Below, one piece after another: positions 23,248-31,501 of a DNA stretch of 64,000 nt. Positions within the stretch are counted from its first letter, which is position 1. Each line of letters begins with the position of its first letter. Origin of the DNA: Flaviflagellibacter rhizophilus (GTDB lineage Bacteria > Pseudomonadota > Alphaproteobacteria > Rhizobiales > Methylopilaceae); the NCBI RefSeq assembly GCF_033898525.1, contig NZ_JAXAFJ010000003.1:248001-312000 (forward strand), given 5' to 3'. Position numbers and translations under genes: made by a program. A model generated the notes under the pieces. It made no database searches, was not told where the DNA came from, and saw only the letters and a program-made list of their open reading frames with translations.

Positions 23248-25836
23248 ATGTCCGACACGATCGCCACGCCCGCCATGGTGGCCCCGGTTCGCAACCGCGC
23301 GCTAGCCATCACCGCAGTTGCCGCATGCTCCGGCTTTGCTGGGCTGGGCTATGAAGTGGTGTGGTCCCGCCTGCTGGCCGTGTCGCTGGGCCACGAATTT
23401 ATCGCGGTGCTGGGTGTCGTCGCCGCCATGTTCGCGGGCATCGCACTCGGGAGCCTGACACCCGGGCGCCATATCTCCCGGAGCCCTGTACCCGGGCGGT
23501 GGTATGCGGCGCTGGAAGTCGTGATCGGCGCCTGGGCGCTTGCCCTCATCCCGCTTTCGGGCTTCGCCGGCCATATCATTGCGGCGCTTCTCCCCGTCGA
23601 TGCGGGCGCGCTCCATCAATGGCTGTTCGCCTTCGGGCTTCCGTTCGTCCTGCTTCTGCCGGCCACCATGGCGATGGGCGGCACCTTGCCCGCGCTCGAG
23701 GCGGTGCTGGCCGCTCGCCTGCCCGGCGGTGCGGTGGGCCGCGTCTACGCCGCCAACACCGCCGGCGCCGTTCTCGGCACGTTGGCGACGACCTTCCTGA
23801 TCATTCCCCAACTCGGCCTGTCCGGCACTCTGGGTTTGTGCGCTCTGATAAATCTCGGTTGCGCGGCGGCCTTGTGGTTCCAGGACGGTGAGGGCGCGGC
23901 CGGGGCCCGCCCGAGGGTCGCCACCGGCGGCCGGGCCTACCTGGCGCCGCTCTTCCTGACGGGCCTGCTCGGCATCGGCTACGAGGTTCTGACGATCCGG
24001 GTCGTCAGCCAGATCCTCGAAAACACCGTCTACACCTTCTCCATCCTGCTTGCGGTCTATCTTGCGGGCACCGCTTTCGGTGCAGCGCTCCACGGCCGTC
24101 TGGCCAAGGCGCGCAGCCCGGACCTGACACGCGTGCTGGTTCTGGCGACCGCACTGGCCTGCACCGCAGGTGCGGTGCTCCTGTCGATATCGGACGAGGT
24201 TCTGGCGGCACTGAAAGTGGCACTCCCCGCGACCCTTGGCGGGCGGCTCGCCGCCGAGTTCCTGATCGCGGTCGTGGTCTTCCTGCCCCCGACCATCGCC
24301 ATGGGAGCGCTGTTCACCCAACTGGCGCAGTCCGCCAGCGACAGGGCAGGCGGGATCGGCACCGCATTGGCCGTGAACATGTTCGGGGCGGCTCTCGCGC
24401 CCATCATCTTCGGGCCGGTTCTGCTTCCACTGATCGGCGCAAAGCTTTGCTTCGCGCTGGTCGCCGCAGCCTATCTGCTGGTGTTGCCGGATCTGCGGCG
24501 GTCTTCACTGCTGGCCGGCGGTGCTGTCTCAGTCGCCGCTTTGGCGCTCGCTGTCTCGCCGCTGTCGCTGCGTTTCGTGTGGACGCCACCGGGCGGCGAG
24601 GTGGTCTGGCACCGTGACGGCGTGATGGCCACGGTCAGCGTGATCCGCAATGCCGCTGGCGAGCATCATCTGCAGGTCAACAATCATTTCCGGATGGGCG
24701 GCAGCGCGTCGGTCCGCTCCGACCACCGCGAGGCCCATATTCCGCTCCTGCTGCACCCCGATCCGAAGCGGGCCCTGTTCCTTGGCCTCGGCACCGGCGC
24801 CACGCTCTCGGCCGCGGGCGATTATCCCGGCCTCGTCTCGGAAGGCGTCGAGCTTGTCCCGGAGGTGGTGGAGTCGTTCCCGATGTTCACGCGCACCGCG
24901 CCGCAACTCGGCAAGAACCCGGACATCAGCGTGCATGTGGCGGATGCCCGGCGCTTCGTGCGCGCAAGCGACAAGAACTATGACGTGGTGGTCGCGGACC
25001 TCTACCACCCCTCGGTGGACGGCTCGAGCGCCCTTTATGCCCGGGAGCATTTCGAGGCCATCCGGGCGAAACTGGCCGCAGGCGGCATCTTCTGCCAATG
25101 GCTGCCGCTGCATCAGCTCGACATCGAGACCCTGCGGCTCATCACGCGCACCTTCCTCGATGTCTTTCCCGAGTCCAGCGCCTATCTGGCGCAGCTCAGC
25201 GTGGAAACCCCGCTGATCGCCCTGATCGGACGTGCGGAGCCCCAGAGCTTCGAGGCCGATTGGCTGAACCGCCGTGTTACCAGCGACGCGCTGCGCGGAC
25301 GCCTGACGGAACTGGGTCTCGATGACGGGATGTCGCTGTTCGGTCTCCACCTTGCCGGGGCGAAGGACCTGCGCGGCTTTGCCGGTGCCGGGCCGCTCAA
25401 CACCGACGACAAACCCTTCGTCGCCGCCGAAGCGCCGCGCATCGCCTACGCCGCGCGCGAGACGCCCGGTGACCGGCTGGTGACCCTTCTGCGGATGCTC
25501 AAGCCGAAAGCCGAAGATGTGCTCGCCGCCGGCAAGGAGGATCAGGACCGCCTCGCCGCCTATTGGCAGGCCCGCGACCTCTACCTTGAGATGGGCGTTC
25601 AGACGCTGGCTGCACCGGCTCAGCCCGACCTGATGTCCGTACTCGCCCCGCGCCTGTTTGAACTTGTCGCCATCAGCCCCGAGTTCAGCCCGGCCTATCA
25701 GCCCTTGATCACCATCGCCCGGCGGCTTGCCGCTACGGATCCCGCCGCGGCGCGCCGGCTCCTAGAAATGCTGGATAGGGTGAGCCCGGCCCGGTCCGAG
25801 GCGCGGAGCTTACTGTTGACCCTACCGCGGGGCTAA
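23248..25836 (+). CDS. MFS-like membrane domain fused to spermidine-synthase-like domain
   Basis: The 862-residue protein has about 14 hydrophobic segments over residues 15-440 (GLGYEVVWSRLLAVSLGHEF, MAMGGTLPALEAVL, GRVYAANTAGAVLGTL, repeated in a second half with LGIGYEVLTIRVVSQ). A soluble SpeE-type domain follows at about 455-730. It includes the SAM-like motif ALFLGLGTGATLSAAGDYP, GVELVPEVVE and VVVADLYHPSVDGSSALYAREHF, where spermidine synthases have their catalytic Asp. The last 130 residues are helical. Such membrane-fused synthases are widespread but poorly characterised. It could modify a small molecule during export. The last 104 bp overlap the convergent CopC-like gene. Confidence 0.9.
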   Translation: MSDTIATPAMVAPVRNRALAITAVAACSGFAGLGYEVVWSRLLAVSLGHEFIAVLGVVAAMFAGIALGSLTPGRHISRSPVPGRWYAALEVVIGAWALALIPLSGFAGHIIAALLPVDAGALHQWLFAFGLPFVLLLPATMAMGGTLPALEAVLAARLPGGAVGRVYAANTAGAVLGTLATTFLIIPQLGLSGTLGLCALINLGCAAALWFQDGEGAAGARPRVATGGRAYLAPLFLTGLLGIGYEVLTIRVVSQILENTVYTFSILLAVYLAGTAFGAALHGRLAKARSPDLTRVLVLATALACTAGAVLLSISDEVLAALKVALPATLGGRLAAEFLIAVVVFLPPTIAMGALFTQLAQSASDRAGGIGTALAVNMFGAALAPIIFGPVLLPLIGAKLCFALVAAAYLLVLPDLRRSSLLAGGAVSVAALALAVSPLSLRFVWTPPGGEVVWHRDGVMATVSVIRNAAGEHHLQVNNHFRMGGSASVRSDHREAHIPLLLHPDPKRALFLGLGTGATLSAAGDYPGLVSEGVELVPEVVESFPMFTRTAPQLGKNPDISVHVADARRFVRASDKNYDVVVADLYHPSVDGSSALYAREHFEAIRAKLAAGGIFCQWLPLHQLDIETLRLITRTFLDVFPESSAYLAQLSVETPLIALIGRAEPQSFEADWLNRRVTSDALRGRLTELGLDDGMSLFGLHLAGAKDLRGFAGAGPLNTDDKPFVAAEAPRIAYAARETPGDRLVTLLRMLKPKAEDVLAAGKEDQDRLAAYWQARDLYLEMGVQTLAAPAQPDLMSVLAPRLFELVAISPEFSPAYQPLITIARRLAATDPAAARRLLEMLDRVSPARSEARSLLLTLPRG

Positions 25837-26224
25837 GTGTCCGTGGCCCGGAGGGTCCGTTCCCGGATGCGACCGTGAAGAACACCGAGCCGCTGTCGAC
25901 ATGCCCGCCGCGCTTGTGGTCTCCCAGCCATTCGATCAGGTAGCTGCCGGGAGACAGCGGCGCCGCAGGCCGGAAATCCGCCCGGAAGACCTCGTCGTCC
26001 GCCGTCGGCTTCCAGTCGGTCGGGTATTCCTTCTTCTCCAGATCGATGATGCGCACCTGCTGCAGGTCGATGCCCGGCATGAACTGCAGGTACATGGCCG
26101 CCTGCGCGTCCTGGATGACATCGTTCGCATTGGGGTAGGACTGGTCGAAGGTGCATTGTGCCGAGGCGCTGCCTCCGGCAACGATTGCGAGGGCGAAAGC
26201 CGCCAGGACGGTCCGGTGGTTCAT
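25733..26224 (-). CDS. exported CopC-like domain protein
   Basis: From ATG 26224 the protein has 163 residues with a signal peptide (LAAFALAIVAGGSASAQ). The CopC-like beta-sandwich runs from FDQSYPNANDVIQDAQAAM through LSPGSYLIEWLGD and GGHVDSGSVFFTV, matching the CopC pattern of SxPA ... LxPGxYxVxW ... GHxxxGxxxFxV. Classical N-terminal copper-binding His is absent (the mature protein starts near QCTFDQ), so copper binding is uncertain. The final 35 residues (SGPRTLSPAVGSTVSS onward) fall antisense to the 3' end of the plus-strand fusion gene. It is the last gene of the minus-strand run that begins with the T2SS operon. Confidence 0.7.
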   Translation of the reverse strand: MNHRTVLAAFALAIVAGGSASAQCTFDQSYPNANDVIQDAQAAMYLQFMPGIDLQQVRIIDLEKKEYPTDWKPTADDEVFRADFRPAAPLSPGSYLIEWLGDHKRGGHVDSGSVFFTVASGNGPSGPRTLSPAVGSTVSSAPRTGPGSPYPAFLGAGAPRRDP

Positions 26225-26246
26225 CACTGTTCTCGTTGCAAAGGTT

Positions 26247-26876
26247 TCAGGAAAAGCGGACGGAATAGCCGAGGTTGTCGAGCCGGTCCGGGATCGCATT
26301 GAAGGCAACGGACATGCGGCGAGGCCCCTTGTTCACCGGAACCTCGTGCAGAAGGTAGCTCGGGAACAGCACAAGATCCCCGGGCACGATCTCCGGCATC
26401 GCCCATTTGCTGCCGTTATAGGCGTTCACGGCGGCGTTCTTGTTGTGGTTGCTGAAGATGTAGTCCGTGCCGCCGAGGCTCTTGTGGAACACGATGTTCG
26501 CGGACGGATGCGAGGCGGTCAGGTAGACGACGCCGGAGATGAAGCTGTTGGCATGGGTATGGACCGCCTGACGGCCGCCGGTCTCCAGCACATTGCTCCA
26601 GATCTCCTTGATCTGCCAGTTCAGTGCCTCGCCGAAAAGAACCTCGCCGAACTGCACGACACTTGGCATCACGAGATCACCCACGCGGGCGAGCAGGTCA
26701 TCGCCATCCGTGCCCTTGATGGGCGAATGAGACAGCCCCTCCGAATAGGCGTTGATCTCTTTTTGCTGGGTGGCGTCGGTCCTCGCGACGATGGACTGGA
26801 TCAAGTCCTCGTCCAGCAATCCCGACACACGCACGACAGGTATGGGAAACAATCCGATGAACTGGGTCTGACTCAC
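26247..26876 (-). CDS. putative 2OG-Fe(II) oxygenase family protein
   Basis: The 209-residue protein starts with MSQTQFIGLFPIPVVRVSGLL. It has the double-stranded beta-helix features of the TIGR02466-type family: WSNVLETGGRQAVHTHANSFISGVVYL with a metal-site His, IVPGDLVLFPSYLLHEVPVN with the distal His, and PRRMSVAFNAIPD containing the Arg that would bind 2-oxoglutarate. In the expected HxD/E triad the middle acid is not obvious (HTHANS), so activity needs testing. It lies 99 bp after the last gsp gene and 22 bp before the CopC-like gene on the same strand. A role in hydroxylating a secreted protein is speculative. Confidence 0.75.
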   Translation of the reverse strand: MSQTQFIGLFPIPVVRVSGLLDEDLIQSIVARTDATQQKEINAYSEGLSHSPIKGTDGDDLLARVGDLVMPSVVQFGEVLFGEALNWQIKEIWSNVLETGGRQAVHTHANSFISGVVYLTASHPSANIVFHKSLGGTDYIFSNHNKNAAVNAYNGSKWAMPEIVPGDLVLFPSYLLHEVPVNKGPRRMSVAFNAIPDRLDNLGYSVRFS

Positions 26877-26975
26877 GACGCGCTGCCCTGATCGATGATG
26901 CGGACGGGGCCGCTTTGGCCGGCACTTTCCACATGGCCCATGACGCTCCGATGACCTGCGGACACAGATCGCGGC

Positions 26976-27521
26976 TCAGTGTTCGGGATAGAAGATCGGC
27001 TCGTTCACCGGGTCCGGCTTGTCGGACGGTGCGCCGGGCGGCCCTGGCACGGCGGCGATATCCGGCTCCGGCAGAGCCAGCACCACCTCTCGGCCTTCGC
27101 TGGCGACCACTGCACTGCGCGGAAGCAGGGAGAGCAATGTCCAGCCCCCGAACGCCTCGCCCGGCCGCAGGGTGATCGTGACCTGCGAGATCGTGCTGGT
27201 GAAGAGGCCGTATCCTCCGCCGCCGACCTTGATGGTCCCGATGAGCTGGAGGGGTGGCAAAGCAGGAGGAGCGGGCGCGGCGGGCGGCGCTGCGGGAGGC
27301 GGCGCGGCAATCTCCTGCGCGGGAGGCGGACGGCGCGTCGGCGAGAAGAGCGGGCGCTCTCTCTGGGCCTCGAGATCGTCCAGCGGAACCGCCCAGAGCG
27401 GATTGCCCCCGCGCTCGATCGAAACGGCGCCCGTGGTACCGACCGCCTGCGCAACGGCGACAGCGGACAAGGCCGGCAGAATGGCGGCAATCGCAGCGAG
27501 AGCGAACAAGTGTGTTCTCAT
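26976..27521 (-). CDS. gspN: type II secretion system GspN/GspC-like protein
   Basis: The 181-residue protein has an N-terminal hydrophobic segment (LFALAAIAAILPALSAVAVA) and the sequence PLDDLEAQRERPLFSPTRRPP. A Pro/Ala-rich linker and an HR-like beta domain (LQLIGTIKVGGGGYGLF ... LRPGEAFGGWTLLSLLPRSAVV) follow. GspC HR domains contact the secretin; alphaproteobacterial T2SS operons often call this gene gspN. Its ATG overlaps the gspM stop (ATGA at 27518-27521). It is the only candidate for the GspC role in the window. Confidence 0.75.
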   Translation of the reverse strand: MRTHLFALAAIAAILPALSAVAVAQAVGTTGAVSIERGGNPLWAVPLDDLEAQRERPLFSPTRRPPPAQEIAAPPPAAPPAAPAPPALPPLQLIGTIKVGGGGYGLFTSTISQVTITLRPGEAFGGWTLLSLLPRSAVVASEGREVVLALPEPDIAAVPGPPGAPSDKPDPVNEPIFYPEH

Positions 27522-28072
27522 CGCACACCTTCCCAGCGACCCGAAACCGTGAACTGCACGCGCAACGTCGCGTTACCGACGGCTTCCGGCGTGCCGGTTT
27601 CCCGCATGTCCAGGCGATCCACGAAGAGGAAGGGCATCCCTCCCTCCAGGTCGTAGAGCAGGGCCTGTAGATGCTCCTGCGCCAGTTCCACACTTGCCGT
27701 GACGCTGACGAAGCCGTCCTGGATCTCTGTTCCGCCGAGGTCCACCTGTGAGGAGGTGATGCGGCCGCCTGCCGCCTGAACCGCTTCGGAGACTCGCTGC
27801 ATCAGGAACGCGCCGGCCGTGGTCAAGGTGGGGCCTTGAAGGAACGGCGATCCTTCGGGCCGCTCGGACTGCAGCGCGGCAGCTGCGGCGGGGGTGGCCC
27901 TCCGCTCCTGAAGCCGGGTGAGGATGTGGGACGCCTCGTCCAGCGCGCGTCGCTGCGCCAACAGGTCGGCGACCGCACCGAAAGTGACGAAGGCCAGAAG
28001 GGCGCTCAGCGCAACGAAGGCCGCAATCGCGGCAGGGCCGGCCGTGCTGCCGGAGAGGATGCGCGGCCTCAT
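27518..28072 (-). CDS. gspM: type II secretion system protein M
   Basis: The 184-residue protein has one N-terminal membrane span (AAIAAFVALSALLAFVTFGAVADLL), a short coiled coil (ALDEASHILTRLQERRA) and a ferredoxin-like periplasmic domain (LTTAGAFLMQRVSEAVQAAGG ... AQEHLQALLYDLEGGMPFLFVDRLDMRE). This matches the GspM_2 type. It forms the inner-membrane platform with GspL and GspF. Start and stop both overlap neighbours by ATGA. Confidence 0.85.
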   Translation of the reverse strand: MRPRILSGSTAGPAAIAAFVALSALLAFVTFGAVADLLAQRRALDEASHILTRLQERRATPAAAAALQSERPEGSPFLQGPTLTTAGAFLMQRVSEAVQAAGGRITSSQVDLGGTEIQDGFVSVTASVELAQEHLQALLYDLEGGMPFLFVDRLDMRETGTPEAVGNATLRVQFTVSGRWEGVR

Positions 28073-29088
28073 TGCGCCGCCCCGGCTGCATTCGCGAGAT
28101 CGATCTGGATGTGGAAGCGCTCGCCGGCACCGTCGTCTACCTGTGTCGTCGGAGCGGCGAAGCTGGCTCTCGAGAAGCCGTGCACCTTTTCCAGCATTGC
28201 AATGAGCGCCGGAGGGTCGCTGGATATGCCGAGGACATCGAGCTTTCCTTCGGCAATCGAGACCTCTGTCGCGTAGCTGTGGTCGGGAAGCGCGCGGGCC
28301 AGCGCATCGAGCACAAGGACGGTCGGCGTCACCTCGTGTTTGCGCTGCTCCAGTTCGCGGACGCCCGGCGCGTCCTGCTGGGCACTTGCCGCCAAAATGC
28401 GCCGCTGGACGCCTATCTGCTGCTCGCGCTCCTCCAGCTCGCTGGCGAACCGGCTGCCCAGCATGTCGGAGGCAAGGGCCGCAACCGCAGCGGCCACGGC
28501 CAGTCCGGCCACGGTTGCGAAGAGGGCGTTCCGCACATGCCCTACGCCGAGCGCCCCGGATCCAGCCTGCTCATGAACCTTGATCGGCGCTCCGCCATCG
28601 GGATTCTGCATGAAGACGCGGACCGAGCGTGCGCCCATGGTTTTCAGATCGTGGAGAAGGGGTTCGATCCTCGCGCGGGACGTTGCGGCCACGGAGAGGC
28701 GGATCCGGTCGTCCGAAGCGTCTTCCGGAACCGTCCATCCGAACATGGCGTGCTCGGGCGGCCACGGCGTCAGGCGGTCGATCTGCGAACGCACGATCCC
28801 CTGAAGGTAGTCGCCGGCGCGTTTCGGCAGTTCGAGGGGACGGTAGAGGAAATGGCGGGGCTGCAGCAGGAGGTCGATGTCGCGGTTCCGCAGAGCCGGC
28901 GCGGGCGCCCCGTCGAGGGGCATCCGGAGGTCCGCACCGCCCGCGCCCCGGAGGTTGAACACCGCGCCGTCGGTTTCGACCAGTTGCACCGGCTCGCCAG
29001 TCCGCAGGCGGGAAAGGCCAGCGACAACGCTCTCGGCCACGAGGTCGAGCCAGGCCGCGAAGCCGTCCACGATCATGCGCACGCTCAT
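28069..29088 (-). CDS. gspL: type II secretion system protein L (PilN-like)
   Basis: The 339-residue protein has a cytoplasmic actin-like portion (LELPKRAGDYLQGIVRSQIDRLTPWPPEHAMFGW), a membrane span near residue 195 (ALFATVAGLAVAAAVAAL), a coiled coil and a PilN-like periplasmic domain (VLDALARALPDHSYATEVSI). GspL links the ATPase GspE to the membrane platform. It is coupled by ATGA to gspK upstream and gspM downstream. Confidence 0.85.
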   Translation of the reverse strand: MSVRMIVDGFAAWLDLVAESVVAGLSRLRTGEPVQLVETDGAVFNLRGAGGADLRMPLDGAPAPALRNRDIDLLLQPRHFLYRPLELPKRAGDYLQGIVRSQIDRLTPWPPEHAMFGWTVPEDASDDRIRLSVAATSRARIEPLLHDLKTMGARSVRVFMQNPDGGAPIKVHEQAGSGALGVGHVRNALFATVAGLAVAAAVAALASDMLGSRFASELEEREQQIGVQRRILAASAQQDAPGVRELEQRKHEVTPTVLVLDALARALPDHSYATEVSIAEGKLDVLGISSDPPALIAMLEKVHGFSRASFAAPTTQVDDGAGERFHIQIDLANAAGAAQ

Positions 29089-29972
29089 CGGCTGGGCTCC
29101 GCCCGCAAGGCTGGCTGGTGGTTCATGTCATCGCGCCATGACAGCACGCGATAGGGATCGTCGCCGAAGTCTCGGACCAGAATGACGGCTTTCGCCCGCC
29201 TTGGCTCGCCGTCGCGCAGGTGCACGCTGATGGAGATGCGCACGGCGTCGCTGGCGCTCCCTGCAGGAGGAGCGGAAGCCTGCGCCCCTGCGCCGGCCGG
29301 TGTCCGGCTGGTGGGGGTCTTCGATAGATCGAGCGCCGCGAGGACGAGGGGATCGGCGACGCTGGCCGACGGTTCGGCCCCTCCGCTGTAGACCGTGAGG
29401 TGCGGCAGGGCGGCCTCGACGCGGGCGGCCGGCAGGCCTGCAACAAGCCACAGCTCGTCCGGATGGACGAAAGGGCCGCCGCGCGGTCCATAGCCCAATC
29501 CCGCGGCGCGATAGACCGCCGCTTCCGCCTCGCTACCAGCGCCCTGCTGTGGCGACCGCCAGGCTGCAATGCGCGCGGCGTAGGCCTTTGACGCATCTGC
29601 CTCCGCTCCGAGCGCTGTGAAGAGCGCGGCCAGCAGTCCGGGCTCGGCTGTGTTGAGGTCGATGCGTGCGGCCTCGTTGCGGAAATCGGCCGTGATCCGG
29701 GCTTCGCCGAGACTGAAGGACACCGAGCCCTGCAAGGGCCGCTTGTCCTTCGGAGCCGACACCAATTGCAGTGCAGCCATCTCAATGCCGGCGGTGAACA
29801 GCCCGTCTGCCGCCAATCCGTCGTCGCGGACGGCGGCTGCCATGGCGGTGTCGGAGATGTAGGCGGTGTAAACGGAGACAAGCGCCGCAAGCGCGCCCAG
29901 CATCCACAGCACCGTGACGAGGATGAAGCCCTCGCGGTGCCTGCGCGGAAGGGCGTTCGGGCGGCGGCTCAC
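29085..29972 (-). CDS. gspK: type II secretion system minor pseudopilin K
   Basis: The start is GTG 29972, overlapping the gspJ stop (GTGA at 29969-29972); it has 295 residues. The prepilin-like segment EGFILVTVLWMLGALAALVSVYTAYISD is present, with RREG before the Phe as the cleavage site. The large insert domain follows (LNTAEPGLLAALFTALG ... GPFVHPDELWLVAGLPAARVEAALPHLTVYS), typical of GspK, which caps the pseudopilus tip. It lacks Glu at position +5, as usual for GspK. Confidence 0.88.
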   Translation of the reverse strand: MSRRPNALPRRHREGFILVTVLWMLGALAALVSVYTAYISDTAMAAAVRDDGLAADGLFTAGIEMAALQLVSAPKDKRPLQGSVSFSLGEARITADFRNEAARIDLNTAEPGLLAALFTALGAEADASKAYAARIAAWRSPQQGAGSEAEAAVYRAAGLGYGPRGGPFVHPDELWLVAGLPAARVEAALPHLTVYSGGAEPSASVADPLVLAALDLSKTPTSRTPAGAGAQASAPPAGSASDAVRISISVHLRDGEPRRAKAVILVRDFGDDPYRVLSWRDDMNHQPALRAEPSR

Positions 29973-30637
29973 GGGGTTTCCCCTTGCGCATTCTCCTGCC
30001 GCCCGGGCCCGCAACCCTCGCGGCTTTCGTCGGCGATGCAGCCGGCCGGTATCTCGGCGCGGATCACCGCTGCGGTGGACGCGGCAAACGTGCGGCCCGA
30101 CCGTGCGTCGCGCACCACGATGCGCACGGCACGTGGCAGCATGTCCTGATCGCGCCAGGCGCTGCGCCACACACCGTCCCGCCCGGCAAATGAGAACAGG
30201 ACGCGATAGGTCGCCGGCAGCAGTTCAACAGGCTCGCCCGGTGCCGGGGCGCGTGCCTCCGGACGGAGTGGCACATAGGCCATGGCACTTCTCGTCAAGG
30301 TGCCGGTGTCGGCCAGCCGAACGATCTGGAGACCGGGCGGATCGTTCGGGGCGAGAGCGCTGCGCACGAACGTGACCCCGGTTTCGGTGCCCTCGAACAT
30401 CGGGCGTTTCGCCTCGCGGTTCTCCGGCACGAACTCGGCGGCTGCGAGGTCCGCGGCCATGCGGTCCACGGCCAAGCCCAGCGCTTCGCTTGCCTGAACC
30501 CGCGACAGGCCGCGCTGCCAGTTGGGCATCCATTGCGATGTGATGAGCGTGAGCCCCGTCAGGACAAGCCCCATCAGCGCGGTGGCGACCAGCGCTTCCA
30601 CCAGCGAGAAGCCGGCTTGAGAACGATGCGGCGTCAT
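29969..30637 (-). CDS. gspJ: type II secretion system minor pseudopilin J
   Basis: From ATG 30637 the protein has 222 residues. The prepilin signal is QAG-FSLVEALVATALMGLVL, with Glu5 of the mature protein. The body (WMPNWQRGLSRVQASEALGLAVDRMAADL ... VLFSFAGRDGVWRSAW) fits GspJ. It forms the tip complex with GspI and GspK. The start overlaps the gspI stop (ATGA at 30634-30637) and the stop overlaps the gspK GTG. Confidence 0.88.
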   Translation of the reverse strand: MTPHRSQAGFSLVEALVATALMGLVLTGLTLITSQWMPNWQRGLSRVQASEALGLAVDRMAADLAAAEFVPENREAKRPMFEGTETGVTFVRSALAPNDPPGLQIVRLADTGTLTRSAMAYVPLRPEARAPAPGEPVELLPATYRVLFSFAGRDGVWRSAWRDQDMLPRAVRIVVRDARSGRTFAASTAAVIRAEIPAGCIADESREGCGPGRQENAQGETP

Positions 30638-31035
30638 CGTGCAGCGTTCCGTACGAGGCGCAGGGTTTCCAGGGTCATGACCGCGCCGGAAGGCGAGCGG
30701 ACGCGGAGGGAAACGCGGCGCGGCACCCAAGGGGCGTCCGGCGCCAGCTTCACGTCGGGCATGGGGCGCACCTGCGCCTGCCATTGATGGCCGTCGACCT
30801 CGCCGTCAAGGCTTCCGAGTTCGAGGCCGGCGCGTGGCGGGATGCCGGCCTCGACGGCGCGTGCCGTGGCCACAAGCGCGGCACGCCCGTCGAGCGACCG
30901 GGAGGCGCGGGCGTTCGATCCGGCCAGCGCGCCGATGGAGCCGAGCATGGTTGCCATCACCGCAAGCGCGACAAGCACTTCCAGAAGCGTGAAACCGGCG
31001 CACGGCCCGTCGAGGTCAGCCTTTCGCAGCGACAA
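30634..31035 (-). CDS. gspI: type II secretion system minor pseudopilin I
   Basis: The 133-residue protein has the prepilin signal CAG-FTLLEVLVALAVMATMLG with Glu5. The start used is TTG 31035, which overlaps the end of gspH by 20 bp; no ATG or GTG lies between it and the cleavage site, so the exact start is uncertain. The short body (QWQAQVRPMPDVKLAPDAPWVPRRVSLRV) fits GspI, the first subunit of the tip complex. Confidence 0.85.
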   Translation of the reverse strand: MSLRKADLDGPCAGFTLLEVLVALAVMATMLGSIGALAGSNARASRSLDGRAALVATARAVEAGIPPRAGLELGSLDGEVDGHQWQAQVRPMPDVKLAPDAPWVPRRVSLRVRSPSGAVMTLETLRLVRNAAR

Positions 31036-31501
31036 CGTCGACCCCGCCGGTCAGCCAGTTGACGCGAACCTCATAGCCCGCGCCGTTGCGGACCAGCCGC
31101 AGCGTCCCTCCGCAGGACATGCCGGACGGGAAGAAGCGGATGGTGGAAGCCGCCGCCCGCTCGGCGCAGTTCCGGGGCAGGATCGCACGCATCGCGACGT
31201 CCTTCGGCACCCGGACGGTGCGCCCGCCCGCACCGGAACGGATGGTTCGGCCGCCCGCATCCACGCGGCTCGCCACAGCCTCCTGCCGCCGCATGGCCGC
31301 ATTGCGGTCGGCCTTGAGCAGCGCGGCGGCTTCCAGCGCATAGGCCTGCAGCCGCTGGCGCGAGGTGCCGAACGGCATGGCCGGCAGCGCCAGGCTGGCA
31401 AGGGTCGCGACGATCGCCAGCACGCACACGACTTCGAGCAGCGTGAACCCCGCCTGGGAATCCGCGTCCGCGCCGCACCGTTGCTGGCAGCCATGCGTCA
31501 T
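31016..31501 (-). CDS. gspH: type II secretion system pseudopilin H
   Basis: From ATG 31501 (ATGA overlap with the gspG stop) the protein has 161 residues. The prepilin signal is QAG-FTLLEVVCVLAIVATLASLALP with Glu5. The C-terminal GspH/FimT-type domain has RIRSG-like and VRFFPSG-type strands (IRFFPSGMSCGGTLRLVRNGAGYEVRVNWLTG is split across its core). GspH is a minor pseudopilin that joins tip and shaft. Confidence 0.87.
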   Translation of the reverse strand: MTHGCQQRCGADADSQAGFTLLEVVCVLAIVATLASLALPAMPFGTSRQRLQAYALEAAALLKADRNAAMRRQEAVASRVDAGGRTIRSGAGGRTVRVPKDVAMRAILPRNCAERAAASTIRFFPSGMSCGGTLRLVRNGAGYEVRVNWLTGGVDVVAAKG

